Shown here: one piece after another, positions 5,687-8,417 of the stretch | Numbering within the stretch: the first letter of the stretch is position 1 | Layout of the letters: every line of letters begins with the position of its first letter | Source: an uncultured Faecalibacterium sp. | GTDB lineage: Bacteria; Bacillota; Clostridia; Oscillospirales; Ruminococcaceae | Direction: 5' to 3' | Assembly (NCBI GenBank): GCA_934553285.1 | Contig: CAKTFD010000096.1 | Location: forward strand, 1-8,417 | Length of the DNA: 8,417 bases | Position numbers and translations under genes: made by a program | The notes under the pieces: model-generated | Told to the model about the DNA's origin: nothing | Seen by the model: the letters and a program-made list of their open reading frames with translations, nothing else | The model's database searches: none

Positions 5687-6544
5687 TTAGCCCTTGACGG
5701 CACCTGCAGAGATACCCTCAACGAACTGATCCTGTGCACAGAAGAAGACGATCAGCTGCGGCAGGATGGAGATGAGGGACAGCGCCAGGATCTTGTTCCA
5801 GGCAAAGCCGGTATCACCGTCCATGGACAGCTTGACGAACAGGGACATGGGATACTTGCCGGGGGTGCTGACGTAAAGCAGCGGGCCCATGAAGTCGTTG
5901 CAGCTCCACATGAACTGGAACAGTGCGCAGGACACCAGAGCGGGTCCCAGCATGGGCACGATGACCTTGTACAGGGTCTGGAAGGAGGAGCAGCCGTCGA
6001 TGGCGGCAGCCTCGTCCAGGTCACGCGGCACGTTGCGCATGAACTGCACCAGCTGGTACACAAAGTAGGTCTCGGTCGCGAATGCGCAGTGCACCCAGAT
6101 GGCCAGATAGAAGGGGCTGTCCACCCAGCCGAACTTGTTGTACAGCAGGTACTGCGGCACGTTCAGCACGACCTGGGGCAGGAACAGGGTGGCCAGCATG
6201 ATGTTGAACAGCAGCTTGCGGCCGGGGAAATCGAAACGGCCAAAACCGTAAGCGGCGATGCAGGCAGACACCACAGTGCAGATCACCTTGGGGATGACGT
6301 AGCTGTAGGTGTTGAGCATAGCCTGCAGGATGTTGATGGAACCGCCGAAGTTGTTCAGCGCGTTGCGGTAGCCATCCAGCGTGGGCTTTTTGATCCACAG
6401 GCTGATGCCGGCAAAGATCTCGCTGTTGTCCTTGAAGGTAGCGCTGATCATCCACAGCAGCGGGTAGATCATGATGACACCAACCAGGATCAGCACGAAG
6501 TACTTGAAGAAGGTTGCGATTTTATTCGTTGCTTTCATTCCCAT
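5687..6544 (-). CDS. Carbohydrate ABC transporter permease, MalG/UgpE type (CUT1)
   Basis: A 285-residue inner-membrane protein with about six hydrophobic segments (near 12-34, 81-102, 112-134, 144-166, 199-221, 251-271). The cytoplasmic EAA loop that docks to the ATPase is DEAAAIDGCSSFQTLYKVIVP (177-197). The ending FVEGISAGAVKG is characteristic of MalG-type subunits. It forms a heterodimer channel with the MalF-type permease encoded just upstream and moves oligosaccharides delivered by the binding protein. I start at ATG 6544, where AAGGTAAGGTG overlapping the upstream stop codon gives a ribosome site; the frame remains open upstream to 6604 but that would overlap the previous gene by 50 bases. 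ATG 6538 is a possible alternative start. It is the last gene of the operon and ends before the perfect-stem terminator. Confidence 0.93.
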   Translation of the reverse strand: MGMKATNKIATFFKYFVLILVGVIMIYPLLWMISATFKDNSEIFAGISLWIKKPTLDGYRNALNNFGGSINILQAMLNTYSYVIPKVICTVVSACIAAYGFGRFDFPGRKLLFNIMLATLFLPQVVLNVPQYLLYNKFGWVDSPFYLAIWVHCAFATETYFVYQLVQFMRNVPRDLDEAAAIDGCSSFQTLYKVIVPMLGPALVSCALFQFMWSCNDFMGPLLYVSTPGKYPMSLFVKLSMDGDTGFAWNKILALSLISILPQLIVFFCAQDQFVEGISAGAVKG

Positions 6545-6554
6545 ATTGGTCACC

Positions 6555-7484
6555 TTACCTTTCGTCCGAGTAGTAGACCCACTTCTTCTGGCTGGTAAAC
6601 GCAATGACCGTCAGGATGCAGACGATGATGAACATGATCCATGCCAGAGCAGAAGCCATGCCCATGTCATAGGACTTGAATGCGTAGTTGTAAACCAGCA
6701 GGGAGATCAGGGTAGTGGAACCACGGGGACCACCGTTGGTGATGATGTAAGGACCATTGAACTCCTGGAAAGCCTGGCAGATCTGGGTGACCAGGTTGTA
6801 GAAGATGATGGGGGTGATCATCGGCACGGTGATGGAGAAGAACTGACGCCACTTGCCGGCGCCATCAATGGTAGCAGCCTCGTACAGGTCTGCAGGCACG
6901 CCCTTGAGCGCCGCCAGGAACAGCACCATGGCGGAGCCGAACTGCCAGATACGCAGGAAGCAGATGATCCACAGTGCGCAGTTGGGGTCGCTCAGCCACT
7001 CGGGACCCTGCACCAGACCAAAGGTGACAGCGCGGAGCACGGTATTCAGCAGGCCGTCCACGCTGAACACAGCCTTCCACAGCACGGCGATAGCCACAGA
7101 GCCGCCCAGGATGGAGGGGATGTAGTACACGGTGCGGAACAGGTTGACGCATGCGATCTTGAAGTTCAGGATGTATGCGATGAACAGCGCGAAGATCAGC
7201 TTCAGGGGCACGGTGATAAAGGCGTACTTGAAGGTGATGATCAGCGCCTTGGTGATCTTACGGGTCTGGAATGCGGTGATGTAGTTGGCCAGACCAACAA
7301 AACTGGTGCCGTCTTTAAAGAAGTTCATGTCGGTGAAGCTGTAGTACAGCGACTGACCAAACGGGATCGCCTTAAAGACAACGAAACCGATGATCCAGGG
7401 GATCAGGTAAAACAGGCCCTGATATTTATCGACCCATTTCTGGAACGGAGTGCGTGCGCCGGCGGGCGCATTACTTTCTTTCAT
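6555..7484 (-). CDS. Carbohydrate ABC transporter permease, MalF/UgpA type (CUT1)
   Basis: A 309-residue inner-membrane protein with a charged N-terminus and about six membrane segments (near 24-44, 83-107, 115-139, 171-193, 225-247, 278-297). The EAA loop is YEAATIDGAGKWRQFFSITVP (201-221), the ATPase contact of this family. The FNGPYIITNGGPRGSTTLI stretch (242-260) and the closing KKWVYYSDER are also typical of UgpA/MsmF-like subunits. ATG 7484 is preceded by AAGGAGG with 7 bases between. The gene ends 10 bases before the MalG-type gene and the two are surely co-transcribed. It follows the binding-protein gene after a 186-base structured gap, so its level may be set lower than that protein's. 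By location the cargo is likely a pectin oligosaccharide; the sequence alone does not show this. Confidence 0.93.
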   Translation of the reverse strand: MKESNAPAGARTPFQKWVDKYQGLFYLIPWIIGFVVFKAIPFGQSLYYSFTDMNFFKDGTSFVGLANYITAFQTRKITKALIITFKYAFITVPLKLIFALFIAYILNFKIACVNLFRTVYYIPSILGGSVAIAVLWKAVFSVDGLLNTVLRAVTFGLVQGPEWLSDPNCALWIICFLRIWQFGSAMVLFLAALKGVPADLYEAATIDGAGKWRQFFSITVPMITPIIFYNLVTQICQAFQEFNGPYIITNGGPRGSTTLISLLVYNYAFKSYDMGMASALAWIMFIIVCILTVIAFTSQKKWVYYSDER

Positions 7485-7575
7485 CCGAAGTCCTCCTTTT
7501 GCAGGATTTGAAGCAAACAGAACAGCAGGTCACAGACCGGTAATAATTCTGTCAAAGTTTGATAACCTGTTGCTG

Positions 7576-7660
7576 AAAAAACAAGGGCATCTGCCGTACG
7601 GGCGACAGGTGCCCCTATTTAAATCATTCAGCCGACAGATGCCCGGTTCGGGCTGCTGTC
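7576..7660 (-). terminator. Structured intercistronic element: two hairpins and a U-run between binding-protein and permease genes
   Basis: In transcription order, hairpin A (7660-7634) pairs GACAG with CTGTC and CCCG-type inner arms GCCCG/CGGGC. Hairpin B (7614-7585) pairs GGGCACCTG with CAGATGCCC (one A-C mismatch) and is followed by TTG and six T (7581-7576), which is terminator-like. The 3' arm of A (GGGCATCTGTCG) can instead pair with the 3' arm of B (CGGCAGATGCCC) over 12 bases with one G-U pair. Likely effect: partial termination, giving more binding protein than permease. The rest of the gap (7485-7575) shows only the ribosome site and a lone TTGACA. Confidence 0.6.
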
Positions 7661-7670
7661 AGGGGCAGGA

Positions 7671-8417
7671 TCAGCCGATGGTGTAACCAACGGACTCCAT
7701 GCCGTCCAGCAGGACATCCACAACATCTGCGCCTGCAGCGTTGTCGTAGTCCACGGTGTCGAACACTTCCTGGTAGATGCCGGTGCCGGAAGCCTTCAGG
7801 TCGTTGTTCTCGAACAGGGGATCCAGCTTGTTGGTGGTAAAGGCCATGACCTTGGCGTTTGCATCAGCAACCAGGCTCTTGACAGCGCCAGCAGCCTGTG
7901 CGTACTGCAGACCGGCCTTGGAAGCGGGGATGCCGCACTCGGAACCCATGATGGAAGCGCCCTTCTCATCGTTCAGCAGGAAGTTGATGAGGGTAGCAGC
8001 CTCGGCAACGTTCTTGCAGGTCTTGGTGATAGCCAGACCCATGGACACCTTGGAGAAGCCGCCGTTGTTATCGCCGAACTTGATCTCCTCGCCAACGGTG
8101 AAGCCGGCCTTGTTGTCATCGTCCAGAGCGGAAGCATACTTGGTAGCAGCGGAATCCCACTCGAAGATGCCTGCGATCTTACCAGTGATCCACTCGTTGG
8201 ACTGGTGGGTAGCGGTATCGGAGTTTGCAGAGTAGTAGGTCTTCAGGTTCATCATAACGTGGTTGTCCACCAGGCTCTTGATGAAGTCGATGCCCTCAGC
8301 GATCTCCTCCTCAGTGTAGTTCAGGGTGGAGGTAACGGGGTCTGCCCAGTCCTTGCCGTACTTGGACTCGAGGTAGAACACCATCAGGATCATACGGTCG
8401 TATGCGCCCAGGTGCAT
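7671..8417 (-). CDS. ABC transporter sugar-binding lipoprotein, C-terminal part (N-terminus outside window)
   Basis: The frame runs from the window edge to TGA 7673-7671, giving 248 residues. It matches the C-terminal half of a family 1 extracellular solute-binding protein: an EWDSAATKYASALDDDNKAGF region, then KVSMGLAITKTCKNVAEAATLINFLLNDEKG (the hinge-side helix pattern of MalE-like proteins) and SECGIPASKAG. Whole proteins are usually about 400-450 residues and begin with a lipoprotein signal. None is seen here, so the Met at the very edge is almost surely internal. It would sit outside the membrane and deliver oligosaccharides to the two permeases encoded next. Being first in the operon, its promoter must lie beyond 8417. 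The ligand is unknown; a pectin oligomer is inferred from the neighbouring GH28 and GH105 genes. Confidence 0.88.
   Translation of the reverse strand: MHLGAYDRMILMVFYLESKYGKDWADPVTSTLNYTEEEIAEGIDFIKSLVDNHVMMNLKTYYSANSDTATHQSNEWITGKIAGIFEWDSAATKYASALDDDNKAGFTVGEEIKFGDNNGGFSKVSMGLAITKTCKNVAEAATLINFLLNDEKGASIMGSECGIPASKAGLQYAQAAGAVKSLVADANAKVMAFTTNKLDPLFENNDLKASGTGIYQEVFDTVDYDNAAGADVVDVLLDGMESVGYTIG

Noticed and set aside
6471..7511. A 346-codon open frame on the + strand across the permease genes
   Set aside because: It is antisense to the two permeases, which have clear EAA loops and membrane segments; the antisense product is a polar low-complexity sequence and a shadow of codon bias.
7527..7555. 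Internal minus-strand promoter for the permease genes with a perfect TTGACA (7555-7550)
   Set aside because: The hexamer at proper spacing is TGACCT, a poor -10, and other spacings are no better, so I do not call it a promoter.
1..8417. CRISPR array, tRNA or rRNA genes, insertion sequence or phage genes
   Set aside because: No regularly spaced repeats, no cloverleaf or rRNA sequence, and no transposase, integrase or phage-type protein in any plausible coding frame.

Overview
The window looks like chromosomal DNA from a gut Firmicute of the Ruminococcaceae/Oscillospiraceae, most like Faecalibacterium or a close relative. This is inferred from strong Shine-Dalgarno sites, moderately high GC with GC-ending codons in most of the window, and the layout of the carbohydrate locus. 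No species can be proved from sequence reading alone. Composition changes along the window: about 1-1100 is intermediate, 1237-1701 is clearly AT-rich, and 1900-8417 is GC-richer and uniform.

Left part (1-1900), accessory and mixed. It begins with the last 39 codons of an AraC-type regulator on the + strand. A promoter with a perfect TATAAT box and an overlapping 8-bp inverted repeat follows, then a Cof-like HAD phosphatase (325-1095) and an AT-rich GNAT acetyltransferase with its own extended -10 promoter (1237-1701). A convergent intergenic stretch (1702-1902) holds two copies of a short direct repeat and a strong hairpin.

Right part (1903-8417), a pectin-oligosaccharide utilisation locus. 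On the minus strand a GH28 polygalacturonase-family enzyme (3052-4608) and a GH105 unsaturated galacturonyl/rhamnogalacturonyl hydrolase (1903-3048) form a tightly coupled two-gene operon. An AraC-family regulator (4741-5559) is divergent from it across a 132-bp control region that carries three copies of an ATG(C/G)AAAAAAC motif. The regulator converges on a minus-strand sugar ABC importer. In transcription order the importer is a substrate-binding protein (7671-8417, N-terminus outside the window), a MalF/UgpA-type permease (6555-7484) and a MalG/UgpE-type permease (5687-6544). A perfect 16-bp stem terminator separates the regulator from the importer. No ATPase gene is present.

Proposed working model, by inference: the importer brings in pectin-derived oligogalacturonides or rhamnogalacturonides. 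The GH28 and GH105 enzymes show no signal peptide, so they would trim these oligomers in the cytoplasm, GH28 hydrolysing saturated galacturonide bonds and GH105 removing the unsaturated end residue left by lyases. The AraC regulator would switch the locus in response to a sugar intermediate. The catalytic-motif evidence is strong; exact substrates are not visible. I found no clear sign of a wholly new system. The most interesting non-coding signals are the structured binding-protein/permease intercistronic region (7576-7660), the triple motif in the divergent promoter region, and the dyad at the HAD promoter.
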